Shown here: piece after piece, positions 21,119 to 31,247 of the stretch | Numbering within the stretch: position 1 is the stretch's first letter | Layout of the letters: every line of letters begins with the position of its first letter | DNA from: Angiostrongylus vasorum | Taxonomy: Eukaryota > Nematoda > Chromadorea > Rhabditida > Metastrongylidae | Reading direction: 5' to 3' | Assembly: GCA_018806985.1 (NCBI GenBank) | Contig: JADANN010000336.1 | Coordinates: 1,608,384-1,672,383 of the forward strand | Length of the DNA stretch: 64,000 nt | The notes under the pieces: generated by a model | What the model was told of the DNA's origin: nothing | What the model saw: the letters and a program-made list of their open reading frames with translations, nothing else | The model's database searches: none | Program-made: the position numbers and the translations under genes

Positions 21119-21262
21119 ATAGTATACTTGATGTAAACTATAATACAGTGGGATAGTAGAAATGTAATCCAGTGTAGTATGGTTGAACTCCACATTGCTT
21201 AACGAGATAAAAAAAACTATATGGCATGATGTTTATTGAAAATAATACAATAATAGAATGCA

Positions 21263-21566
21263 AATGCAATAAAAAGGGCGCGTGTGGGGCAGTGGTCGGA
21301 GGCGCCTTGCAAAACACACGTGGAGTCGATCCCAGCGCCCATGGCCCATCATGAATTCCATCCCTGCGGGGTCGCCAAATTGGTATCAGACTTGTCTGGG
21401 AGGATAGCAGCACAGGTTCGATACGTTGGTAGGCCACCGCGAGTCATTATAAAGGCCGGATATGCATTCATCACCTCCAACGATGTTTAATGAAGTGGAA
21501 TGCACGGTGCATCCCTCAGTGATTGACCAACGTCGAGAGCTTTATCCTTTTTTGAATGCAATAAAA
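21263..21566 (+). mobile_element. SINE-A copy with target-site duplication
   Basis: Full-length copy (21275-21554) flanked by the 12-bp direct repeat AATGCAATAAAA at 21263-21274 and 21555-21566. Box A GTGGGGCAGTGGTCGGAGG; box B GGAGTCGATCCC. Confidence 0.9.
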
Positions 21567-22407
21567 TATGATGCAATATGACTGATATATTGCTTATTTG
21601 AATGCTTCACTGGCCTTCTTTTTCGCAAATCACTAAGGAGCGTTCGTACCCTCAGCACAACTTATGTCTGTCCGCTAATTTACTGGTTCAGCAAGATTTT
21701 GTTTCTGTGGATTCTTAAATGCCGTCTAGGGTTCTACCACATCTTGACTAGCTAGTGATCATGTCGTTGCCAGTTCAAGTTTAAGTTCAGATCATGCCAC
21801 TCAATGATTCATGGAACTGGTTTACCAATAGGTAAACCTCCGGTGGTGATATCAAACTCTCTCTCAGCATGTGGGACCCTTTTGCGAGGGCGATTCGGTA
21901 TCCGATATGTGCGAATGTTTTCAATTTTGTTAATAGGTTCTCGCACCAGTTCAGGATTTTGTCTTTTTCATGAATGTCACTGTATTCTGGTGGAATTGAT
22001 TCACCCTGAAATCCTGGGATAACTCTTTTATACGGTTCCAAGGTCCTCACCAACGGCATCACCTCGCTTAATATATCTGTGGGTGCATTTTCCAGACAAC
22101 TGTAAAATTCGCTTATCCTACAAGGATGTGCTGCTTAATTAGGCTGAGGCCGATCGAGACCGCAACAATGCGACTTTTACAAGGCATCTCTAACCTTTGC
22201 GCTCCCAACGTCTTGTATAATGTGCTATAAAAAATGTAACATTGTACGAAATAGTACTGAAATAGCTTAGTTAACATACAGTGTTACTATACGCTTATTG
22301 GTATAATAATATGTTGGATATAGAATTTGATTTGGTTTGTTTTAATATTTTTACTGTTTCTATTCGAATAGTATAGATTTCTGTTACAGAGGAAACCTTA
22401 TTTTTAA
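21567..22407. other. Unannotated region
   Basis: No repeat recognised. A 91-codon minus-strand open frame (22062-21787) reads MMPLVRTLEPYKRVIPGFQ and continues without stops; it matches no family I know and may be chance. Confidence 0.25.
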
Positions 22408-22854
22408 GGGCCTGACTGGTGTTTCGACGCGAACCGAACTACATCAGGAGGCAAAGAGTGTGGTGGCACGAAATTCCCGTGTCGTGCCATTGAATGCAAG
22501 AAAAGTATTCGGAGTCACGAGCTATGGTTCGAAGCAAACCTCCAACTATCCTTCGGAATTCTTGTGTGGGACAGCGGAACGTCCAAAAAAGGAGCTTCTG
22601 GACGGGTTGATGACATTTGTGGCAGAAACGTCGTTTCAAACGAACAAACTGTGCCGTCTGCTTATTCATTACAACAGATTGTGGACACCGAGTCAGTTAG
22701 AGAAATGCCAGTCGTCAGACCACTGCGCTACTATTCGAATTCGACTGGCAATACTGCTTCTCCATCTCCGTGCTCAACAACTTACCAGAACCGCCCACAA
22801 CCTTCAGCCAGTGGGAACAAATATTATATTATAGTGTCGATTGCTATAGTGTAA
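22408..22854 (+). CDS. Candidate exon resembling an ISXO2-like transposase zinc-ribbon segment
   Basis: A 148-codon frame without an ATG at its start, so an exon or remnant. The first 55 residues include WCFDANRTTSGGKECGG, KFPCRAIECKKSIRSHE and LWFEANLQLSFGILVWD. This pattern of paired cysteines, a basic stretch, then WFE and hydrophobic residues resembles the N-terminal part of ISXO2/Merlin-type transposase domains found in many nematode proteins. The second half is Ser/Pro/Asn-rich and looks disordered. A SINE-A lies just downstream. The similarity was judged by eye only; another frame (22460-22834) is also open. Confidence 0.35.
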   Translation, partial: GPDWCFDANRTTSGGKECGGTKFPCRAIECKKSIRSHELWFEANLQLSFGILVWDSGTSKKGASGRVDDICGRNVVSNEQTVPSAYSLQQIVDTESVREMPVVRPLRYYSNSTGNTASPSPCSTTYQNRPQPSASGNKYYIIVSIAIV

Positions 22855-22877
22855 CAGATGTAGTGCAATAATAATTA

Positions 22878-23160
22878 GAGGGGCGCGTGTAGCGCAGTGG
22901 TCGGAGGTGCCCTGCAATACACATGGAATCGATTCCGGCGACGGTTGCTCACGAAGCCTTCCCTCCCTCCGGGGTCGGCAGATTGGTACCAGACTTGTCT
23001 GGGAGGATAGTAGCACTGGCTCGGTACATCAATAGGTCACCTCGAGTGATTGTAAAGGCCAGATTTGCATTCAGTCACCTTCAGAGGTGCATAATGAAGT
23101 CGAATGCATGGCGCATTCCTCAAGGATTGGTCAACTCTGAGATTTTTACCATTTTACAAT
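22878..23160 (+). mobile_element. SINE-A copy
   Basis: Near full length. Box A GTGTAGCGCAGTGGTCGGAG, box B GGAATCGATTCC, body through CATGGCGCATTCCTCAAGG. CAATAAT lies before the element and again after it (about 23158), a possible short target duplication. Confidence 0.85.
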
Positions 23161-23244
23161 AATGATATAATGTGATGTTTTGACACATCAAAGTATCTGG
23201 TTGTTTCAACTTTTATCTGCATATTTATTTTTTTAGGGCCGTAT

Positions 23245-23500
23245 ATGATGTGAAATACAACCATAGTGATGCTGAGATATATGAGCAAAACTCGGAACCC
23301 CATTTGGGTTTCGAACCGGCGATTACCTTTCCTGGGATTCACATCTTATCTACCACACCAACCGAATCCTTGCGTTGCTTTTCTCTCAGTCATATTTCTA
23401 CCTTAACGGTGCTATAAGCAGTAACCTGTGAACGGTTTGGAAGCCCACGAGTTTTGCTCATGTATCAGCATCACTGTGGTAATCTGTACGTTGTTTACTG
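23245..23500 (-). mobile_element. SINE-B copy with inverted ends
   Basis: Left end GATGCTGAGATATATGAGCA and right end TGCTCATGTATCAGCATCAC are inverted repeats of about 30 bp. The interior carries a tRNA-like head on the minus strand (GGTTCGAAACCC as box B). This foldback form resembles the hairpin at 16131 but with a full interior. Confidence 0.65.
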
Positions 23501-23600
23501 GTTGGTAACATGCATTATACTCATTGAAGACATTGTTCGACCTGTAAAAACTTGTTTTAAGGTGACTATATAAGTGGATCGTGTGCTGGTTCTACTTCAG

Positions 23601-24907
23601 GACCCTCCTCAGACCTACTGCGCCTTGATGGTATTCCTATGTTCGACTGCGACGCTGACGGTTCGTACGACAGAGCACCTTAGTTATATTGGTGATATCC
23701 ATGCTTTCAGATACGAATGTTAAAGACAGGGAGCGCAAACATAGATTAATTGCTTATTGCTGCTGGTGAAGGTTTCTATAGTGGTTAAAATACTGTGAAT
23801 TTTTCCTGTCAAAACACAACTATCTTCACCATCCATATACCTTTGCGGTGAAGGAGATTCAGTCGCTCTTGAATTATTATGGTACTTTACGTCTCACCTT
23901 CGGATTTCATTGGATTTCATCTTTGCTGAGCACGATGATGTTCTGGATTCATTAGGGTTTCTGCTGTCGCTTTCCAGTAGGTAGTTGGTATCACCTATTT
24001 TTGATGATCATGTGAGTTCAAATTTTTACGCGCGTTAGTTTTCAACACCGCTGACCCCACAGAAGACCTTCAGTTCAAGCTCGCCTTACTTTCCCTAGAT
24101 CAGCTAACTACATTGTGCGCTGTCAGGAATGATTATATCCTAATGTTTTTTTTTGTATTCTTGTAGACGTATAATGATTATTGTAATTCTTCAGCGATGT
24201 TTGTATGCAAAAAACGTCCAAAATGGCATCGAATACGTATAATGTGCAACTGCATGAGTTCATGGAATGAACACAAATCCTACAACTCTGGTCATTTATG
24301 GATTCACTAGGGGTCAAAGCACATTGACGAAGGTTTTCTTGAGGTCGGCAGCACTAGACGACGATTCTTCTATCTTCCACTGATTCACAGTGGTTATGGA
24401 TATCTGCGTCCATCTTGTTCCAGTTTCCAAGGATTCCATGTTGATTCCTCCTGCCATTTACATAAGTCGTCTAAAAGTAGTCTATTCAGAGCTTAATTTG
24501 AGTATCTCGATCATTGTTTCAAGTAGGCACCTTCGTAATCCAAGTCAACAAACTCAGGTCTTCTTCTTTGTAAAGATTAGAAAACCATCATAGTTTTTCT
24601 GAATTCATGTTCCGAATTTCATCTAACTAATCTTGCTTAAAAAGGTAACCGTCATTCTTTCATATTTACCACCACCTGTCTTATTACCGAAACGCTTTGG
24701 GGGTTGTGCAAATTGCGTCTTCCCACGTGGTTCAGTAGTGCCTAGTTAACAAATAAAGGTTATCCCAAAAGCGATAACGACTTTGTTGTGTCTCAAGAAG
24801 AGTATTCTGGAACGCAATATTTTCTCGATAGCACTGTAGATTTTCTCGAGTTTTCTTTCGACACGTATCGACGACGGAACTTTGATTCCAAAGCGCTACA
24901 TAATCAG
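23601..24907 (+). CDS. Two joined candidate exons of an unrecognised gene
   Basis: Exon 23601-23660 (acceptor CTACTTCAG, donor ACG/GTTCGT) ends in phase 1. Exon 24759-24907 (acceptor AATAAAG, donor CAG/GTGTTC) starts in the matching phase. Together they read SSDLLRLDGIPMFDCDADG, then YPKSDNDFVVSQEEYSGTQ and YFLDSTVDFLEFSFDTYRRR. Phase agreement across two independent splice pairs argues for a real + strand gene. The segment is acidic; no domain is recognised. A further short exon at about 25003-25035 (acceptor GATTTCAG, donor ATC/GTGAGC) would fit next. Confidence 0.45.
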
Positions 24908-25580
24908 GTGTTCATTACTCCTTTTAAAAACATGTTCACTGCAGGTAAACCCACATTTTCAGTTCAGGATTATGAAAGAATGCTTCTCATTCTTGATTTC
25001 AGGCAGCGCAAATTTGTCAACATGCCCATTTATCGTGAGCATCTCTACGTATAGAGAGTGGAAACACTGTGTTTTTTTCAAGTTTCCTCTATAAATAAGA
25101 GACTGGATATCGTAGATATTTTTGAAGTTTATTTCGATATCGATGGAAACGTTTCTCTATATTAACATTAGAGTTTGCATTTCGAGTAGTATGCATCAAA
25201 ATACTTAAGCACTTAGAAAACGCGTTTTCACAAGGTCTTCGAATTTGCGAGCCAGCACTGTTTTCATTCGTTTCATTGACTTGTAACTATCATATACTAA
25301 GGTGAAAGAGTTCGGGTATGAGTCATTAAAATTTTGAACGCTAGTCGATTGACGTCTTGTGGAATAGCCTTACTTGGCCGTTCACAGCTCACAACCACGT
25401 GATGCTGCTGGCTTTGTGGATAAGAAGCTTGCTGTCTAAAGGAAACGAATTCTGAGATTAGCTGACAAACCGCTTGAGGTCGATATAACACACCAAAAGC
25501 AAATGAACAATAAGTGGTCGGAAGTGTTCTTGAAATTGGCAATATGCTTGATGATGATGGTTCCAACTTCCCTGATGCAG

Positions 25581-25787
25581 CAGGATGTTGTGCTACGGCG
25601 TAATACTGAAACAGCCCGGGTCATTGTTAATTTGGTAAAAATACGTACCTTTTCACTATTCCTCCAGAAAGGGAATGATGTCCCATTTCCTGAGTTTCTT
25701 GGCGAATTCGCACTTTTACCCGTTGTAGCTGTGATCGTAGTTGATGCACAGCAAAAGTTGTATCTCATTTTTGAATCAACTCCTTAA
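25581..25787 (+). CDS. Candidate exon pair, product unrecognised
   Basis: 25581-25634 (acceptor GATGCAG, donor TTG/GTAAAA) and 25668-25787 (acceptor CTCCAG, ends TAA) join in phase 0 to give QDVVLRRNTETARVIVNL, then KGNDVPFPEFLGEFALLPVV and AVIVVDAQQKLYLIFESTP. The intervening 33 bp is also open, so it could be a retained segment rather than an intron, which would be very short. The hydrophobic VVAVIVVDA stretch is notable. Relation to the flanking candidate exons is unclear because this frame ends in a stop. Confidence 0.3.
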   Translation, partial: QDVVLRRNTETARVIVNLVKIRTFSLFLQKGNDVPFPEFLGEFALLPVVAVIVVDAQQKLYLIFESTP

Positions 25788-26276
25788 AGCTGCCAGTAGT
25801 TTGCAGCCTGTTTTCATTCATCGCAGTGTTCAGCCTAAATTGATCTACGTCACTTATTAGTGACATGTCCGTGGTCAGCTTTTTTTGAGACCATCCATAG
25901 CTCTTTTCTTTCGACTGATGTTGCCAAAATAAAATATACAGAGCGGCGACTCTTCCTTTGCAGAGAGTAGTTCTTGAGTCTCATAGTTAATTAAGAGCTC
26001 CATTTGGTTTAAACTTTTCTCAACACTTATTTGGTCTGAGAGGCTTTCGTCCCTAAGCAAAACATCTTTGTGTAGCAACTTGCTTAAGATATATATGACT
26101 TAAGATATATACTTATAACTTAAGATATATATACTAACGCGCTGGATTCACTCCAAACTTGTCGACGAATGTTTTAAAGACTTCTAGTACTCATTTGAAC
26201 AAAACGTTACGAATCATTAAGATATACGTTGAAAGTCATACAGACTTAAATTTACATTTATTACCTCTCTAACCAG

Positions 26277-26780
26277 AGATATCAAGAACACCTCCACTTG
26301 ATATGAATTCTTCGGCCAATCAGGACATAGCAATTCATTCCCGTCAGGACAGTAACGGAGTCCCATCACTGTATGCTCAAACAGAGTACAGATCGGAGGA
26401 TCAGGTAAGTCTCTTTAAGATACTGAAATCTGTACTGGTGTGTCTTCGATTGTTCTACCTCCGACAACCTGTCGAATTCCATCTGATCAATCCATAGGGT
26501 TATTCAGCTGATTACTACTTTTTCATTTTTGAGCGGTGTGGCTTAAGTCATATACGTGCCAAAGTATGTTGATCAATTTTAGAATGCAATAAGCATGTAG
26601 AAGAATGCATTACAGCAATTCGACGGCATGATTCCAGTTCGAACAGATCCTTTTGAAGCCGCTGCGTGGACCAATCCTTTCGAATACGACGACACATCGC
26701 TTGATTTTTCTCCATATGGATGGCTTCCAACAGACAATGCTAGCTACATTTCCAGGATTCGAGCAGTCCTACCTTCCTAA
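26277..26780 (+). CDS. Candidate C-terminal exons of an unrecognised gene
   Basis: Exon 26277-26404 (donor CAG/GTAAGT, strong) and exon 26616-26780 (acceptor GCATTACAG, stop TAA) join in phase 0. They read ISRTPPLDMNSSANQDIAIH, YAQTEYRSEDQ, then QFDGMIPVRTDPFEAAAWTN and PFEYDDTSLDFSPYGWLPTD, ending RIRAVLPS. Polar, acidic and aromatic composition suggests a disordered C-terminus such as in a transcription regulator, but that is only an impression. It is the best-supported end of the unknown + strand gene. Confidence 0.45.
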
Positions 26781-27814
26781 TAGCGATGTTTGTTTTAAAT
26801 TTTGCAAAAACGTTGCCATGAAGAAGATGTAGATTTTTGGATATATTGCGTAGGATTTTCTATTCTACATCTCTATTGAATTCATAATGCGCCTGAGGAG
26901 TTACCTAGAGTCTCGAAAGTTCGTTCATTTTGCTACCGTACTCGCTACAGTTCTTCAGCACGCGCTTCATTTTTTTCAAAGTATTAAGTTGCTAAAACTA
27001 CGTATGTTATATCTGAAGCAATAGTTTCGACTTCACTCACTCGACTTCTGAATTAGTATTTTGACATGTAACTCCGTTTATATAAAACTTACGCGCCTAC
27101 AATACTCAACCCGTATCCTTCCACACATGTGTTTTCGACTAGGTACTGTAGACTTTAAGTACAGTAAGGTATTAAGACACCATATAAGTGTTTAGAAAGT
27201 ACAGAATGATAAATAAGACGGATGCCAAGTTCCCATTTGCTTAACATTTTCCAGCAAGCTATGAACGGTTTCCTGGACATGTCATCGTCATGGGGAAACG
27301 GTTTGAATGAACTGACGAGTGACTTCAACCCGTCATGAAGCTCGAACATTGTAAAATTCCTTGTGATTTGTTGGCGAATGTCCTGAAACTTGAGAATTCA
27401 AGATGTTTCAAGATTATAAACGCTTCTAGATAAGACTTTCATTCATTTTCACCAGAACTTTGAGTACTTTGTAAAGGTGATTCAATACGAACCTAACCTA
27501 AGGTCACTGAGGACAAATTATGATCCCAAACCGGATTCACCTGGTCAATAATACTTATCATAATTTTCGCAGTGTTCCTTTTTAACACTATCGCGACGAT
27601 TGACACCTACAGGTGTCACGATGGTTTTACGGGATGGTTCGGTAAGGCACCTATAGGTCTCATTTTCTTCCCGCTTGTTTATTCCAACACGTAGAAGCAC
27701 TTTCCTACACTTTTTGTTGTCACTTGATAGCTTGTAGAACACAGATGCTGTGCTTTGCACTGATCGAGAAAAGGTATATTCTGCACGTAACATATAAAAG
27801 ACCGTTTTCATACC
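26781..27814. other. Unannotated region
   Basis: No repeat or gene recognised. A minus-strand open frame (27856-27545, about 103 codons) overlaps the SINE-A end and includes NKKCRKVLLRVGINKREENE; it is unassigned. Confidence 0.25.
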
Positions 27815-28030
27815 CTTAAAGGATTGAAAAAGCTCTCTGAGGTATGCACCATGCATTCAACTTCACTAAGCATCGTTTGGAGGTCTTTGAATGCATATCT
27901 GGCCTTTACCGAGCTTCCTGCCATCCTCCCAGACAAGTCTGGTACCAATTTGCCGACTCCGGAGGGATGGACGGCTTGGTGGGGGGCGTGGGGATCGATT
28001 TCACGTGGAGGGGGGATCGATTCATACCAA
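27815..28030 (-). mobile_element. SINE-A copy
   Basis: Reverse copy from AAAAAGCTCTCTGAGGTATG (3' end) through CCAGACAAGTCTGGTACCAA to the box B region GGGGATCGATTTCACGTGG, which is partly duplicated. The extreme head with box A is missing. Confidence 0.75.
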
Positions 28031-28339
28031 CAGAGTGATAAAACAAGGTCTTTGCTATAATCAATTCTTGTTCACAACCGAAGAAGTTCTCTAGTTATCA
28101 AAAAAATTGTTGTTCGTTTTCCAAAAACCAGCAAGTCTGCAAAGGCTGAAAATTAGGCCTCGTCCAAGATGCAGTATAGAACTTCACGAAAAGGTGATTT
28201 GTGGTAGAAATAGGATCCTGTGAATTACTGGCCTTAGAAGTCAAAAAGTCGTTCGTAAGGACACCGTTTAGGGAGACCTGATTCGAAGAGAGCTCAAATC
28301 GCTTATGAATCGTAGAAATGCCTTGACGTTTTTGTAGAT

Positions 28340-28500
28340 ATAACTTCAATGATGATGAGATATTTGCAAAACTCCGGACCGCAGGTGTCTGCGGTGGGGA
28401 ACGAACGCGCCATTGTCCTTTCCGGGGTGTAATGCGTTCACCACCACACCATGCGGTTGCTTCGTTTCGCCTGTCTCTCAGCTAGTTCTATCGATCTCTG
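28340..28500 (-). mobile_element. SINE-B copy
   Basis: Tail TGATGATGAGATATTTGCAA, interior CGCAGGTGTCTGCGGTGGGG, tRNA-like head on the minus strand with CATGGTGTGGTGGTGAACGC. Same orientation as all other SINE-B copies here. Confidence 0.7.
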
Positions 28501-29114
28501 CTATCAGCAATCACCCAATTATTTGTAGATACTTTTGACTAAGTTTGGTATGGGTCTCTTTGTTTGGATTTTCGCCGGTGAACCCCATTTGAAGTATTAA
28601 AAAATGAATGCAACAAAGAAATATGCTTAGCATAATTTTTGAATTCTTTCAGAGTCATTTTATTAAATGTTGATCGTGATATTCTAGAAATAAGGGGCCC
28701 CCTAAAAGTAACTCAAAGATGAACTTGCGTTATATCGAGGCCTAGACAAGGCAGACACAAAAGTACATATCATTTGAGGCTCGCCCAGAAAAAATCCGTG
28801 CATAACGAGATGAAAATAATTGACAGGCTTGCAGATGTGGAGGTTCCCGGACGTACTCTTCCAGGAGAGATCACTTTTCCACCGCGAATGTTTCTTAAGG
28901 ACGTAGAGTGATTAGACGAAAAAAGAATTAATCTTACATTAGACGTATAGTGTCATTCAGACTATTCAATCTACGGACTACATTTATGCGAAATGGGTGG
29001 ATTGAGACATGACGAAGTATTTACTTGTAGCTACTCAAATTGATGATGTGCTATCCGTGTCCTTAGAAAGAAAGCGATGACTGCTCACATTTAGCACATC
29101 TATCTCATAAGACC
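28501..29114. other. Unannotated region
   Basis: About 600 bp of AT-rich sequence; no repeat, exon or RNA gene recognised on either strand. Confidence 0.4.
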
Positions 29115-29430
29115 CCTTTACCGCCTCATCGTGGCCGGGACCTGTTCCTGGGTGTCGGACTGCGATGTACAGCGGGAGGATTCGTCCTCCAGCAAGGTCT
29201 CCAAAGCTGGGAAGGAGTACCGCGTTTCCATCAGGAAGCCTAGCTAAGAGTAAACCAACCAGGATCCACCACCTCCTGGTATCAAAGTCACATGGTGGCA
29301 AATCTCCCTCTGATCTACAACGGCTGCGACTGCCTGTCGTGGTGAAGACCTGGGGCAGTCTTTTGGCCAAGCTGACCTCGGGATTCCAGGAAACCACAGT
29401 GGTTTAACCAGCAAATTTCCGAAAATGGAT
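29115..29430 (-). repeat. Repeat C, copy 6
   Basis: Reverse copy from CCGCCTCATCGTGGCCGGG to ATTCCAGGAAACCACAGTGG. On the minus strand it keeps the shared frame (LLLARLPDGNAVLLPSFGD, PLYIAVRHPGT). Confidence 0.7.
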
Positions 29431-29759
29431 CTGAATCTGAGTGCAGTAGCGTTACTATGAGGTCATTCCAAAGTTCGGGTCCGATTTGTTATCTTAACTT
29501 TCTCGTATTTCTTCTAGCGATAGTTTTTGTTCTCAATGCTGTAGTACTGTGTATCAATGAAAGCTCATTTCATGTACTTTCGCTCCATATAGATGACTTA
29601 TAACATAAGCTGTATTTTTTGACACATCCTAAAGATGTAGAAACAGAAACCTCGACAAACTTACTCCTACGAATTCAAATAGGGATGAAGTGGAAGGCGA
29701 CTTGGAACATTTACGGAGTTTGGAGCTAAAGATAGCGTTAAGAAACGCACAGTGCACTG

Positions 29760-30540
29760 CTAGTTAGGAAAACTTTCGTCGTGGTTAATTCGACCTTGAA
29801 CATGAGGGACTTCGTGGATGTGCTTCTGGTTCTGATGACGATGAATCGAAGGCCCTATTGGAAGCAAATACAGGCACAATTCTTCGAGAACTTGCAAAAG
29901 AACATTATGGAAGCATCAAAATTGTTTCCAAACATCTAAAGTATTTGGAAAATCTAAGGAGCTCGACAAATGGGTGCAGCATGAATTGGATGACAATCAT
30001 AGAAGTCGTCGCTTTGAGGCATCGTCGGTGAATGTTCGCAACTAGAACGGTCCGTTTCTTGACCGTATCGTGACGTGTGACGAGAAATGACTACATCTAT
30101 TACGGTAACCGGCCCCGTGCTACTCAGTGCGTCGAAACTACATCGAAAACAAGCTAACCTTCTGGTGGTTTGCTGGCGGTTTATTGTTCGACATTTTCTT
30201 GATACCTGAGACGATTCTGGTGGAAAAGTTCGTCCAGAAAGTCGATGAAAGTAACACAAACTTCAACGTCTGTGCTTCACATTAGTCAACATAAAGGACC
30301 AATCTGTCCCCACGATGATCAGCCACCACACGTCGCACTACCCACGCTGCCGAAGTTGAACGAGCTGAGCTACGAAACTCTGCCCCACCTACCATACTTG
30401 TTAGACTTCTCGCCTAACAAATACCACCTCTTTCTGCACGTCGACAACTCTCTATACAATAAATGCCTCAGAAACAAAGTCGAGACCGAAAAATGCCTTC
30501 GACGACTTCATCACTCCCAGAAGACTAGAATTTTATAGGT
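29760..30540 (+). pseudogene. mariner-family transposase fossil
   Basis: Conceptual translation across frames gives successive mariner landmarks: FDLEHEGLRGCASGSDDDES, ALLEANTGTILRELAKEHYG, KELDKWVQHELDDNHRSRRF, PFLDRIVTCDEK (first catalytic Asp), LTFWWFAGGLLFDIFLIPET, GPICPHDDQPPHVALPTLPK (second Asp region) and LPHLPYLLDFSPNKYHLF (third Asp position). Stops occur after SVNVRN and CDEK, and at least two frameshifts are needed. The DD34D layout and the WVPHEL-like block identify the family. Terminal inverted repeats were not found. Confidence 0.85.
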
Positions 30541-31247
30541 ATAAGTGAACTTGTTCCTTTTAGATAAAAATCTGTAGATTTCAACGGATTTCGTTACAAT
30601 TAACATGTCCACCCTGAGCCGAGACATGACATTTTACAAATACAGCTTGAAGTCGGACATAAATCTCGGAAAGACCTAGTACTGGCGCACTACTAATTCC
30701 CTTGAATCTAACTTCACTTGTTCCAGTTACCACATTTGATCAACATACCTATAAACGGGCTTGCATTACGTATCCAGTTGAAAGGATAGCACGCACCTTT
30801 ATTAGCGTACTACACTACACAGAAGTAATCCACATTGTTACTCCAAAAGCAATCCACCAATTTCCTTTCCCCCAATTTTTTAATGGGGTGCTCTAGGCAC
30901 AAGGAGCATACGAGCAAGTGGACAGGAGATCCCCGAAGTCCACTGCCGAGATTATAACTATTCGTACTTTTTTAAATCGCACGCTTCAGACTGAAGCTCC
31001 GATCAAACTTAACACAGAAAACGATACACTGACTACCTCGTCTTTAACAATTTCCGTGATATTCCTTTCAATAAGGTAATCCGTGTATCTACGAAAAATT
31101 TTTATTAATGCTTCACAACAGACAACACCTCTGCGCATGATCGGAGTAACAGTAATCAACAAATAAACCATGTTTAGAGTCCTAGCATATGATTAAGAAC
31201 ACCTGATTATAAAAATCAAGGATTGAAATTCTGAAGTGCTGACCAAA
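30541..31247. other. Region downstream of the p32 gene
   Basis: Between the mariner fossil and the stop codon of the minus-strand p32 gene. It should contain that gene's 3' UTR, but no clear polyadenylation signal was identified. Nothing else recognised. Confidence 0.4.
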
